From Bacillota bacterium (GTDB lineage: Bacteria; Bacillota_A; Clostridia; Lachnospirales; Lachnospiraceae): 64,000 bases of DNA. The notes under the pieces were generated by a model. It was given only the letters and a program-made list of their open reading frames with translations. It was not told the DNA's origin and did no database searches. This document shows positions 53,973-62,681 of the stretch, one piece after another (positions within the stretch are counted from its first letter, which is position 1; each line of letters opens with the position of its first letter). Location of the stretch: positions 62,001 through 126,000 of the forward strand of contig JAEZTQ010000005.1 of NCBI GenBank assembly GCA_023443625.1. The letters are read 5' to 3'. The translations under genes were made by a program, and so were the position numbers.

Positions 53973-55454
53973 TTATTTATGATGAAGGACTGTATTTATC
54001 CCAGCCTTCCATCCTTCGTAACGTTCCTGTCGTTCTTCTTCTTTCATCATAGGCTTATATTCTGTGGCATTCTTTTCTGAAAATAGTAGCTCTTTCTGGT
54101 ACATTCCCACTCCAATTCCTGCCATATAAACTGCACCAATCACAGATAGTTCCTCTGCTTTCGGAACACGTACATTAATATCAAGAATATCACTTTGAAA
54201 TTGCATTAGATAAGAATTCTTCGTAGGGCCACCATCCACTCGTAATTCCTTAATTTCCATCTTTGCATCTTCTGCCATTACATTTACAATATCTGCAATT
54301 TGGTAAGCAATGGATTCCAAGGCTGCTTTTACTATTTCTCTTTTACCTGTTGTTCTATTCATACCTAGGATAGTAGCCTTAGCTTCACTATCCCAGTAGG
54401 GCGCTCCTAAGCCGGAAAATGCAGGTATCAAATAGGTTTTATCCAGGGGATTGGCCTTTTGAGCTAACTTTTCTGTCTCCCCGGCGGATTGTATTATCTC
54501 CAGATCGTTTTTTAACCAGCTGATTACCGCTCCTGTATAATTGATATTTCCCTCTAAACAATAGTTCACCTTTTTGTCCATGCCCCAGGCCAATGAGGTA
54601 ACTATTCCATGCTCACTTATAATTGGTTCTGACCCAATATTCATCATGATGGAGGAACCTGTACCATAGGTAGCCTTCACCATTCCTTTCTCCAGACAGC
54701 TTTGCCCAAATAATGCTCCGTGAGAATCTCCCATGGCACTATGGATTGGGATAGGATGGTCAAGGTAACCTCCCAAATCTGTTACTCCAAAATTAGCATT
54801 GGAATCACACACCGTTGCCAACCCCTTAGGGCTAATGCCAAATAATTTGCATACATCCTCATCCCAAGTAAGGGTCTGTATGTTAAACAGCTGTGTTCTT
54901 GACGCATTGGAATAATCGGTTTTTAAGTTCTGCTTATGGGTAAGTTGATAAATCAGCCAACTATCCATAGTACCATAGGCTATCTCACCAGCCTCGGCTC
55001 TTTCTTTGGCTCCCTCCACATTTTCCAATACCCATGCTATCTTAGCAGCTGAAAAATAGGGAGAAAGAGGTAGTCCAGTATGGCCCTTAATCATATCCCC
55101 ATGTTCTTTTATTCTATTGCAGATGGATGCCCCTCTTGCACACTGCCATACAATGGCATTATATAGGGGTAGGCCCGTCACTTTATCCCAAACCAATGCG
55201 GTTTCTCGCTGATTGGTAAGACCAATACAGGTGATTTTACTCTTATCAATTCCTGTCTTCTTGATGGTAGCCTGGGCAACCTGTAAGGTATTATTATATA
55301 TTTCTATGGGGTCATGTTCCACCCATCCAATATCATTCACAATCTGATTGTGGGGCATATCATATCTGCCCAGAATGTTTCCTTCACTATCAAAGATCAA
55401 AGCTTTGGTACCCTGGGTACTTTGATCAATTCCTAAAATATATTTATCCTTCAT
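53973..55454 (-). CDS. FGGY-family sugar kinase, glycerol-kinase-like
   Basis: The 493-residue protein has the FGGY ATPase fold. GlpK-like residues are seen in GIDQSTQGTKALIFD, TNQRETALVWD and AIVWQC, but the motif that is GDQQAALFGQ in glycerol kinase reads GDSHGALFGQ here. A changed pocket suggests a substrate other than glycerol. Its start overlaps the end of the transketolase C-half by 11 bp, and an isomerase is in the same operon, so it likely phosphorylates a ketose made by that isomerase, which transketolase then splits. D-apulose is the favoured candidate (compare AplK); xylulose or other ketoses are alternatives. Confidence 0.85.
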   Translation of the reverse strand: MKDKYILGIDQSTQGTKALIFDSEGNILGRYDMPHNQIVNDIGWVEHDPIEIYNNTLQVAQATIKKTGIDKSKITCIGLTNQRETALVWDKVTGLPLYNAIVWQCARGASICNRIKEHGDMIKGHTGLPLSPYFSAAKIAWVLENVEGAKERAEAGEIAYGTMDSWLIYQLTHKQNLKTDYSNASRTQLFNIQTLTWDEDVCKLFGISPKGLATVCDSNANFGVTDLGGYLDHPIPIHSAMGDSHGALFGQSCLEKGMVKATYGTGSSIMMNIGSEPIISEHGIVTSLAWGMDKKVNYCLEGNINYTGAVISWLKNDLEIIQSAGETEKLAQKANPLDKTYLIPAFSGLGAPYWDSEAKATILGMNRTTGKREIVKAALESIAYQIADIVNVMAEDAKMEIKELRVDGGPTKNSYLMQFQSDILDINVRVPKAEELSVIGAVYMAGIGVGMYQKELLFSEKNATEYKPMMKEEERQERYEGWKAGINTVLHHK

Positions 55455-56385
55455 GGTTTAACATCTCCAAAGCCGTGGCTACAATTCCTTCGCAGCTAAG
55501 GCCATAATAATCAAATACCTCCTGGGACTTCCCTGCAACTGCGGGTGCATCAGGTAAGGCAAGATTAACCACCTTTTTGGGACATTCTCTGGCGATTAAC
55601 TGACTTACCATAGAACCCATACCACCAAAATAGGAATGCTCCTCTATAGTGATGATTACCTTTGCATTCTTCGCTGCCTTTAAGACTGCTTCTTCATCCA
55701 TGGGCTTCACACAGTACATATCCAGTACCGTTGCTCCAATGCCCTGTTTATGTAGTTCCTGTGCTGCAAGATATGCCGGTCTTACCATTTCACCGCAGGC
55801 GATGATTGCTACCTCGTCTCCTTCGCATAATACCGAAGCCTTATTCATCTGAAAGTTAACCTGATCCTCACTATAAATATCCTCCACTGGGTTACGTCCA
55901 ACTCTCACATAAGCAGGCTTATGATCCAGAAGCAGTGCTTCTATCAGACATCTTGTTTGATGACGGTCACTAGGCAGGTAGACTCTCATATTAGGGATTG
56001 AAGCCATAGCCGCTATGTCTTGGTTGGAATGATGGGTCATGCCAAGAGAGCCATAGCTAATTCCACCGCTGATTCCAATTAAGGTAACATTGGTATTGGA
56101 GTATGCTACATCAACCTTAGCCTGCTCCATGCTTCTGGTTGATAAAAAGCAAGCTGGAGAAGCTGCAAATACTTTCTTACCTGTCTTTGCTAATCCAGCA
56201 GCTATGCTAACCAGATTTTGTTCTGCAATTCCAATCTCATAAAATTGCTCTTTGTGGACCTTTGCAAAATCCGTTAAGGAAGCGGAGCCTCTGGAATCAC
56301 TGCATAAGACAACAATATCCTTATCTGTATTTGCTTTTTCTATTAATACATTACATATAGCTTGACGGTTCGGTATATTATTCAT
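55444..56385 (-). CDS. Transketolase C-terminal subunit
   Basis: The 313-residue protein holds the pyrimidine-binding and C-terminal domains. The cofactor-activating glutamate is in YEIGIAEQNLVSIAAGLA (Glu near 50). The loop YGSLGMTHHSNQDIA matches transketolase. It forms a heteromer with the N-terminal subunit, which is encoded just upstream with an 8-bp overlap. Split transketolases occur in Clostridia and archaea. In described apiose pathways AptA/AptB are such a pair, acting on apulose 4-phosphate (from memory); the gene order here fits that. Confidence 0.9.
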   Translation of the reverse strand: MNNIPNRQAICNVLIEKANTDKDIVVLCSDSRGSASLTDFAKVHKEQFYEIGIAEQNLVSIAAGLAKTGKKVFAASPACFLSTRSMEQAKVDVAYSNTNVTLIGISGGISYGSLGMTHHSNQDIAAMASIPNMRVYLPSDRHQTRCLIEALLLDHKPAYVRVGRNPVEDIYSEDQVNFQMNKASVLCEGDEVAIIACGEMVRPAYLAAQELHKQGIGATVLDMYCVKPMDEEAVLKAAKNAKVIITIEEHSYFGGMGSMVSQLIARECPKKVVNLALPDAPAVAGKSQEVFDYYGLSCEGIVATALEMLNHEG

Positions 56386-57202
56386 ATGCCAATGCCCTCC
56401 TTTGTTCTAATTCCTCCATAGCCTGAGCATATTCCTCTGCACTAGGAACCTTATGATGCCACTGGGCACTATCTTCCATGAAAGAAACACCAAAACCCTT
56501 AATGGTATCTGCAATCACTACCGTTGGCTTTCCCTTGGTTTCTCTTGCAAGAGCAAAGGCTTCTTTCAGGGAATTGATATTATTTCCCTCTGCATGGATT
56601 ACATTCCATCCAAAACTTGCCCAACGCTCATCCTGGCTATCCTGGGCCATAACCTCTTCCGTAGAGCCAGAGATTTGAAGACGATTTCTATCAACGATAG
56701 CACATAGATTATCCAGCTTATAATGTCCTGCTGCCATAGCACCTTCCCATACGGAGCCTTCTGCCAGCTCACCATCTCCCATAACGGTATAGACACGATT
56801 ATTTGTTTTATTTGCTCTAGAGCCCAAGGCCATACCCACACATACGGATAAGCCATGCCCCAGGGAGCCGGAATTCATCTCGATGCCTTTCACTTTATTA
56901 TTGGGATGTCCTATGTAAATGGAATTAAATTGGGAGAAGGTTAGCAACTCCTCTTTCCCAAAGAACCCCCGGTCTGCCAACACTGCATATAAAGACTCTA
57001 CGGAATGCCCTTTACTTAAGATGAAATAATCTCTATCCTTTTCTTCTGCCAATTCAGGTGAAATGTTCATTTCATCATAATAAAGGGTAACCAAAATATC
57101 CATTACTGAAAAATCACCACCGATATGCCCTGTCTTTGCTCGGTAAATCATATCAAGTACATCTTTTCTAAGTTCAAAAGACTTTGCTTTTAAATTATTC
57201 AT
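56378..57202 (-). CDS. Transketolase N-terminal (thiamine diphosphate-binding) subunit
   Basis: The 274-residue protein carries the thiamine diphosphate motif VMGDGELAEGSVWEGAMAAG (near 147) followed by NLCAIVDRNRLQ. Active-site histidines are in LSKGHSVESLYAVL and GSLGHGLSV. The length fits the N-terminal half only. It needs the neighbouring C-terminal subunit. It is the second gene of the isomerase operon, 43 bp after it. Confidence 0.92.
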   Translation of the reverse strand: MNNLKAKSFELRKDVLDMIYRAKTGHIGGDFSVMDILVTLYYDEMNISPELAEEKDRDYFILSKGHSVESLYAVLADRGFFGKEELLTFSQFNSIYIGHPNNKVKGIEMNSGSLGHGLSVCVGMALGSRANKTNNRVYTVMGDGELAEGSVWEGAMAAGHYKLDNLCAIVDRNRLQISGSTEEVMAQDSQDERWASFGWNVIHAEGNNINSLKEAFALARETKGKPTVVIADTIKGFGVSFMEDSAQWHHKVPSAEEYAQAMEELEQRRALAYE

Positions 57203-57245
57203 TCTCTAATCAAAACCTCCCTTTAAGCTTGTGCCAATCTAAGAA

Positions 57246-58649
57246 TTACATTTCACCACGAATATACGCCTTTACTTCTTCTTCAATGGGATCATATAAA
57301 TCGGGCTTAACACCAATATATTTACAAGCTTCATATAATACGGGTACAACATCCTTATGTATGCCCACGCAGTGGTGAATATAGGGACCACACACCAATT
57401 TATCTTCCAGACGTTTTAGATTTGCAACCTTAATCCATAGATAGGTTCCCTTGGTATAGGGGCCTTCTACACCCTCTGCATTTCCTAAAAGTAAGGAATA
57501 TTCACCGTTATCTCCATCAAAACGGCATAGGGTAATCTCCCCATGTTTTGCCTCTGCCTCTACTGCACCAGGATGTTCAAAAGCAAGAGGATAACCAATG
57601 GTAGGCTTTTCTTTAGCTACAGAGAGGGGCCAAGGACCACAATGCTGCAAGAGTTCACCATTCTCATCATCGGGATGTCGTACTGTCCAGTCTGCAAAGA
57701 AGCCTCTGGTATCATCCAGTGTAGATGCTTCTACTAATAAAGCAGTGATTGCACCATGAATATCCGTCTCACAAACAACAGGAATTCCTTCCTCATTCAT
57801 TAAGGAATTGGCTGCACAAGGCATAATGCCAAGTTCCCCCTGAAGAGCATTCCAACATTGAATTGCTACAGCACTACAGCCATACTCTTTCGCCAGCTTT
57901 GTCATGGCAACCTTTAGTGCGGCAACAGACTCCAGCTGCTCATCCTTTATCTTGATGTGCATGTTGTTTTTGCAATATTCCATAACCTTAGCTACTTCTA
58001 TCTTCTCTTCCTTCGCCTTCTTCACTTCTTTGGTAAGCTCTGGCATGGGTATGGGTGACAACTGAATATTAAAACGTTCTAAAAGCTCACCTTCATTGCA
58101 CATGGTTGTCCAGAAATCAAAGGGTCTGGGTCCAATTTGAAGTATTCTAATATTACGGAAGGTTTTTACCACATTACATACTGCTAAGAAATGAAAGATA
58201 CCCCTGCTAAATTCCGGATCATCTAATCGACAGTTTGTCAAATAGGTAAAGGGTACCTGAAATCTACGAAGTACTTTACCTGTTGCAAACAAACCACATT
58301 GACTGTCTCTTAAGCGAATACCATTCTCATCAGGACGCTCATCCCTAGGTCCCCATAAGAGAACAGGAAGGTTTAACTCCTTAGCCAGTCTGGCAACAAC
58401 ATACTCCGTACCAAAGTTACAATGAGGGAAGAACAATCCATCAATCTTCTCTCTCTTGAACTTTTCTGCGATTTTTTCTCTGTCATTCTCATCATAGAAC
58501 AAGCCTTCCTCATTAATATCTGTTATATCTACGAACTCAACTCCTAATTCCTTCAGCTTATCTCTGGTTAAATTAGCATACTTAATGGCATCCGGTGCAC
58601 TAAAGATACTTCTTCTCGTTGGGGCAAAGCCAATTCTAATTGTTTTCAT
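57246..58649 (-). CDS. L-fucose/L-arabinose isomerase-fold sugar isomerase
   Basis: The 467-residue protein fits the fucose-isomerase superfamily: N-terminal Rossmann-like parts (IRIGFAPTRRS, GLFFPHCNFGTEYVVARLA), the middle block VAIQCWNALQGELGIMPCAANS, and a metal-site segment VVCETDIHGAITALL (Glu and Asp near 296), with GPYIHHCVG near the end. It would interconvert an aldose and a ketose using a divalent metal. As first gene of the operon with kinase and transketolase halves, its product is likely phosphorylated and split. Apiose to apulose is proposed. A LacI-type regulator gene is upstream. Confidence 0.85.
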   Translation of the reverse strand: MKTIRIGFAPTRRSIFSAPDAIKYANLTRDKLKELGVEFVDITDINEEGLFYDENDREKIAEKFKREKIDGLFFPHCNFGTEYVVARLAKELNLPVLLWGPRDERPDENGIRLRDSQCGLFATGKVLRRFQVPFTYLTNCRLDDPEFSRGIFHFLAVCNVVKTFRNIRILQIGPRPFDFWTTMCNEGELLERFNIQLSPIPMPELTKEVKKAKEEKIEVAKVMEYCKNNMHIKIKDEQLESVAALKVAMTKLAKEYGCSAVAIQCWNALQGELGIMPCAANSLMNEEGIPVVCETDIHGAITALLVEASTLDDTRGFFADWTVRHPDDENGELLQHCGPWPLSVAKEKPTIGYPLAFEHPGAVEAEAKHGEITLCRFDGDNGEYSLLLGNAEGVEGPYTKGTYLWIKVANLKRLEDKLVCGPYIHHCVGIHKDVVPVLYEACKYIGVKPDLYDPIEEEVKAYIRGEM

Positions 58650-58705
58650 AGGGAATTCTCCTTTGTTATTTTTATATTATCTACTAAATGTTTTATATAT
58701 TTTAT

Positions 58706-58720
58706 TATAAACTATTTATA
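58706..58720. promoter_or_regulatory. Candidate operator for the LacI-type regulator, upstream of the isomerase operon
   Basis: TATAAACTATTTATA is an inverted repeat (TATAAA/TTTATA) that recurs with one change upstream of the LacI-type gene at 60024-60038. Flanking bases (AT before, T after) are also shared. It lies about 60 bp before the isomerase start. Confidence 0.5.
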
Positions 58721-58803
58721 TTAATTTTCAAGATAATTTATATATTGTTTTATATTTTTCATGTATTTGTTTTTACACCTTACAAAAAATCCCTATAAAT
58801 TAG

Positions 58804-58909
58804 GCCTGAGATGATTGTATGGGAAATCCTTCCCTATCTCAGGTGTACATCCGATTTCCTAAAAAAAGCATTGATAAAACTTATTACCAAGTTTTATCAA
58901 TGCTTTTTT
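58804..58909 (-). terminator. Long hairpin terminator plus nested stem after the LacI-type gene
   Basis: A perfect 21-bp stem (58862-58882 with 58889-58909) bordered by A6/T6 runs acts as terminator for the LacI-type gene. Next comes CCTGAGAT/ATCTCAGG (58805-58812 with 58836-58843) enclosing GGGAA/TTCCC (58821-58825 with 58830-58834), a nested structure that does not itself look like a terminator. The region from 58650 to 58954 contains no gene; the rest is AT-rich. Confidence 0.75.
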
Positions 58910-58954
58910 AATTTTTATTATCTTCCAGCTTGAAAGCTAAACCTAGGACAATCT

Positions 58955-59956
58955 CTAAAGATTATTCTTTACGCTCTCCCGTTCTATAAAATCCGTACAT
59001 ACTTGAATCTTTGTACGAACTCCCTCATTATGTTTGATCAATTCCATGATTCTTCGTACCGCCAGCCTTCCCATCTCTTGCTTTGGTACCCTCATACTTG
59101 TTAGTCTGGGTGAGGATATCTCGCAGAAGGGAAGATCATCAAAACCAATGATGGAGATGTCCTCCGGTATAGCATAACCCTTTTCTTGAAGAGCTTTCAT
59201 AGCACCTAAGGCTATCATGTCATTATCAGCAAAATAAGCAGTAGGCAGGCTTGGCTTCCTTTCCAAATATTCAATCATATCCTTGTAGGCACCATTCATT
59301 GTCGTACTGAGCTCCACAGTATAGTGAGGATTATACTCTATGTGGTTTTCCCTTAAAGCAGAATGATAGCCGGATTGCCTTTGCTCAAATCCCAGGATAC
59401 GAAAACTTCCTTTCAAATACCCTATTTCATTATGACCCTTTGCATGGAGATAATTGATTGCCATTCTTACAGAATCTGCATTATTAATAATCACTCCATC
59501 AAAATCCATATCAAAGCTCCAGTAATCCAATAACAAGATTGGGCATTGTGCTGTTTTATACACCATAAGCTCTTCTGGGGATAATTCCGTTCCCAGAAGG
59601 ATTATGGCCGTTCCTGGCTCATTCAGCATCTGCTTTGCCTGCTCTAAATAGTCCGGATGTCCAAAATCCAAATTGCCAATTGTCATCTCATACCCAGATT
59701 CTCGACACTCCTGCTCAATTCCATTGATAAGAGAGGCAAAAAAAGGAGTATCATCAATGATTAAACCGTTTTTTTTATAAATTACTAGCCTTATTTTTGT
59801 AATTGCTTTACTATCTATATATCCTATTTCTCTGGCAACCCGAAAGATTTCCTCTGCTGTTTTTTGATTTACACCCTTTTTCAAATTCAATGCATTGGAA
59901 ACAGTCGCAGGTGAAAAACCAGTAATTACACTGATCTGCTTTATACCTTTTTTCAA
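58955..59956 (-). CDS. LacI-family regulator of the adjacent sugar operon
   Basis: The 333-residue protein has a helix-turn-helix at the start (ISVITGFSPATVSNALNLKKG) and a LacI/GalR sensor domain with AINYLHAKGHNEIGYLKGS and PEDISIIGFDDLPFCEISSP. It lies immediately upstream of the isomerase-transketolase-kinase operon and has a TATAAA-N3-TTTATA site both before its own gene and before that operon, suggesting control of both. The inducer is probably the sugar released by the neighbouring hydrolases or a phosphate of it (inference). Confidence 0.93.
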   Translation of the reverse strand: MKKGIKQISVITGFSPATVSNALNLKKGVNQKTAEEIFRVAREIGYIDSKAITKIRLVIYKKNGLIIDDTPFFASLINGIEQECRESGYEMTIGNLDFGHPDYLEQAKQMLNEPGTAIILLGTELSPEELMVYKTAQCPILLLDYWSFDMDFDGVIINNADSVRMAINYLHAKGHNEIGYLKGSFRILGFEQRQSGYHSALRENHIEYNPHYTVELSTTMNGAYKDMIEYLERKPSLPTAYFADNDMIALGAMKALQEKGYAIPEDISIIGFDDLPFCEISSPRLTSMRVPKQEMGRLAVRRIMELIKHNEGVRTKIQVCTDFIERESVKNNL

Positions 59957-60023
59957 TCACTCACACCCATTCTCTTATAGTTTGTATCCTTTACTTATAT
60001 AATATTAAGTATATTTATTATAT

Positions 60024-60038
60024 TATAAATTATTTATA
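60024..60038. promoter_or_regulatory. Candidate autoregulatory operator of the LacI-type gene
   Basis: TATAAATTATTTATA matches the site at 58706-58720 in 14 of 15 bases. It is about 68 bp upstream of the LacI-type start codon. Confidence 0.5.
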
Positions 60039-60132
60039 TAAAATATCAAGTAAAATTTTACACAAAGTGAATAGGCCGTGAATAGGCAAAAAGCATACCA
60101 TGCTCCAAAACTTGACAAAGAGCCAAAAAAAC

Positions 60133-60170
60133 TTCTTGAACACCCCTTACTCTTCAGGAAGCTTCAAGAA
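60133..60170 (-). terminator. Rho-independent terminator of the YczE-like gene
   Basis: TTCTTGAA (60133-60140) pairs with TTCAAGAA (60163-60170), and in the gene sense it is followed by GTTTTTTTGG. It abuts the stop codon. Confidence 0.75.
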
Positions 60171-60878
60171 TCAATTCTTTGGCTTAATCAATATAACCTT
60201 TTTAAAAATCGTAACAGTTCTACCTATAAAGAATGCACAAAATAAAGTCCCATACCCAATTCCTATTATCTTTCCTACGAATATAAATGATATGATCAAT
60301 GCCATTAATACCGATGCAATATCAAAAAGAATTTTTGCCATTCCCAAATCTTTGTTCATTAACTTTGCTATTTCATTTGTAAGCCCATCTGGTGGTATAG
60401 GTACAATATGCATACTAATGGTAATAAAAATCCCTAATGCTGTAAAGAAAACAGCCAGCAGCATTACTGCTAATCGCTGATGGTGCTGCGATAATTGAAA
60501 TGACAAGTAATGATTAAACAGTGTTGTAAATTTACCGAATAAGATTCCAAAAGGAAGCTGAAGTAAAAGATTTTTATTATAGTTGTGATTTCTTTTCATT
60601 ATAAGAAATTGGATTAAAATATATAGTAGGTAGCATAACATTGTTGTATTTCCCAGTTCCATACCAGATATTTGGGATATTGTATATGGTAAGGAATTTA
60701 CAGGAGAGACTCCATAATCAGTCTTGATATTTAATACAACACCAAGTGCCAACATTCCAACTCCCAGTAAATAAATTAACACACGTACTATCAAATTACT
60801 TCTTTTACCTCTCACAATACCCATAGCTTTCCTTAACCTACGAGCTTGAAGACATAAAGTTTTGTATAAAAAAATCAT
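60171..60878 (-). CDS. YczE/YitT-like membrane protein
   Basis: The 235-residue protein has about five hydrophobic helices and features of the YczE/YyaS family: LGVGMLALGVVLNIKTDYGVSP, the NSLPYTISQ block, and IVPIPPDGLTNEIAKL. Function is unknown. The start at 60878 has GGGAGGG about ten bases upstream; an ATG at 60824 with AAGGAAAG is an alternative. It lies between the LacI-type gene and GH43, and a link to sugar metabolism is only positional. Confidence 0.8.
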   Translation of the reverse strand: MIFLYKTLCLQARRLRKAMGIVRGKRSNLIVRVLIYLLGVGMLALGVVLNIKTDYGVSPVNSLPYTISQISGMELGNTTMLCYLLYILIQFLIMKRNHNYNKNLLLQLPFGILFGKFTTLFNHYLSFQLSQHHQRLAVMLLAVFFTALGIFITISMHIVPIPPDGLTNEIAKLMNKDLGMAKILFDIASVLMALIISFIFVGKIIGIGYGTLFCAFFIGRTVTIFKKVILIKPKN

Positions 60879-60937
60879 TTTTTATCTACCCTCCCGTAGC
60901 ACTATAATGGTTTGTTACAAAGGGGACAGTCACATAG

Positions 60938-60980
60938 GGCATTCCCGGCCATTAATATAATAATTTGCTGCCGGGAAGCC
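60938..60980. repeat. GC-rich inverted repeat between GH43 and the YczE-like gene
   Basis: GGC-a-TTCCCGGC (60938-60949) pairs with GCCGGGAAGCC (60970-60980), 11 bp with one bulge, and an outer GGGGACAG/CTGTC-type pairing is possible. It is much more GC-rich than its surroundings and lacks a T run, so it may be a small repeat element or an inter-gene hairpin. Confidence 0.5.
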
Positions 60981-61082
60981 ACCCCCTTATCTGTCATTAC
61001 TGTTTCATTAAGAACTCGCTACCTATTCAGCCCAAAGCATGAGTTCTAACAGGGTATGATATCTTGATTTTTTCCATTATTG

Positions 61083-62534
61083 TCAAAGTCTCTTTTTTTC
61101 CAAGCTAAATGACTCAAAATCAATTGCATCCTTTCCCTCATATCGAAACCAAAGTGCAAATACACCTTTTTCTATTCTGCATTCTGCATATGACATAGCC
61201 CAGTCCTCAGAAGCTGTAATTGGTATCCTTGCCACAGGTTCTCCCGTCACATCAGTTAAAACTTGTAACTCACCATTTCCTTTTCCCCGTGTTCTTATGG
61301 AAATCCTATCCAACCCTTGAATATCGAAATACTTATATCCAGCCATGGAACCAAGACGCATATTTGCAATATATTGTCCAGGACGATCTTCTCTGTCTTC
61401 TCCATCCTGGGTGAAGTAAGGATGATTTTCTCCTATTTGTTTTTTTGGTTCATATGGTGCAGCTCCCTCTTCGCTCATCAAGCAGCATGCTATGGCGGCA
61501 CTATAACTGCCTAGCCCTTCAAGGGGTCCTCCATTTAGTCCACAAGATGTCATTTCAACCTGTGGTATGTAACCATTAGAAAGAATTTTGATTCTTTCTG
61601 CACATCCTTGCCTGGAATAAGAATTACCGTTGGTCTGCCGATGGTAAAAAACATACCACTCACCACATATCTTCACAATACTGCCATGGTTTGTTCCTGT
61701 ATAATTAAGAGGCTTCATCCTACCCTGATAAAAAATATCACCGTTAGATATGATTCTTCCCCCAAACTCAAATCCTCTGTCAGGATATTCTGAAATGGCA
61801 TAACACAAATCATGACCATGTTCTGATGAGTATATAAAATAGTATTTGTCTTTCACTTTTCTTATAGAAGGAGCTTCAAAAAAGGCATTCCCATGAAAGC
61901 TTGTATTCAAAGAGTGTTCACAACTGGGTACTATTACAATAGGACCTCTCTTTATTGTAATCATGTCCTGATCTAATTCTGTTACCATGGCCCCATCTGC
62001 AATTGGCTTCGGCAAATGAAATCTATTTTTTGCTTCACCCGTAATGCAAAATCCGGTATAAAGATATACTCTACCATCGTCATCAGCCAATAGACCCGGG
62101 TCATATTGAAATAGATCCGCCTCTCCCTCTCCCAATATGGTTCCATCCTGATACATTACATGTCCATAATAACTATATTTGCCTGCTGGGGTGTCACTCA
62201 CAGCAACACCAATCGTACCCGAAAAATCAAAAGCATAATATAGATAAAATCTCCCGTCTGCTCCTTTCACTATATCCGGAGCAAACATCCGTCTCTTCTG
62301 TGGATGCTCAATTCTGGGATCACTTGATTTCGTATAAATAACTCCTTCATATTTCCAGTCTCCCAAATCATCCACCGGTGCCGACCAGCAAACATAGTCG
62401 TTCAAACAAAATTCATTCCCGTTAAATCTATCATGGCTTCCATATATATATACCCTATCATTAAATACATACGGCTCACCATCTGGAACATATTCATAAC
62501 TGGGTAAATACGGATTGACTGCCTGCTTACTCAA
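61083..62534 (-). CDS. GH43-family glycoside hydrolase
   Basis: The 484-codon protein has a five-bladed beta-propeller typical of GH43, with the three acidic residues in VPDGEPYVF (about 16), FAPDIVKG (about 86) and FFEAPSI (about 218). A C-terminal beta-sandwich (about 340-480, with RIPITASEDWAMSYAECRI) resembles CBM6. GH43 enzymes remove alpha-L-arabinofuranose, beta-xylose or galactose. A TTG at 62534 is chosen because GGAGGA lies nine bases before it; a longer frame from 62600 includes that site in its coding part. No signal peptide, so it is cytoplasmic. The sugar ABC ATPase gene lies upstream. Confidence 0.87.
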   Translation of the reverse strand: MSKQAVNPYLPSYEYVPDGEPYVFNDRVYIYGSHDRFNGNEFCLNDYVCWSAPVDDLGDWKYEGVIYTKSSDPRIEHPQKRRMFAPDIVKGADGRFYLYYAFDFSGTIGVAVSDTPAGKYSYYGHVMYQDGTILGEGEADLFQYDPGLLADDDGRVYLYTGFCITGEAKNRFHLPKPIADGAMVTELDQDMITIKRGPIVIVPSCEHSLNTSFHGNAFFEAPSIRKVKDKYYFIYSSEHGHDLCYAISEYPDRGFEFGGRIISNGDIFYQGRMKPLNYTGTNHGSIVKICGEWYVFYHRQTNGNSYSRQGCAERIKILSNGYIPQVEMTSCGLNGGPLEGLGSYSAAIACCLMSEEGAAPYEPKKQIGENHPYFTQDGEDREDRPGQYIANMRLGSMAGYKYFDIQGLDRISIRTRGKGNGELQVLTDVTGEPVARIPITASEDWAMSYAECRIEKGVFALWFRYEGKDAIDFESFSLEKKRL

Positions 62535-62681
62535 ATGACATTTTCCTCCATTCAAAAGCTCCTTGTCCCATTTATCAGTACAATAGAACAGGGAGCTCAC
62601 TTAATATTTCTAATAGCACTTACATTACTTACTATTTCATGCTATTACTTACATTACTTACTATTTGTTTCACTGACAACA

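Noticed and set aside
58804..58843. Known riboswitch class upstream of the isomerase operon
   Set aside because: I looked for features of T-box, TPP, SAM, purine and glmS elements and saw none; only the nested stem is supported.
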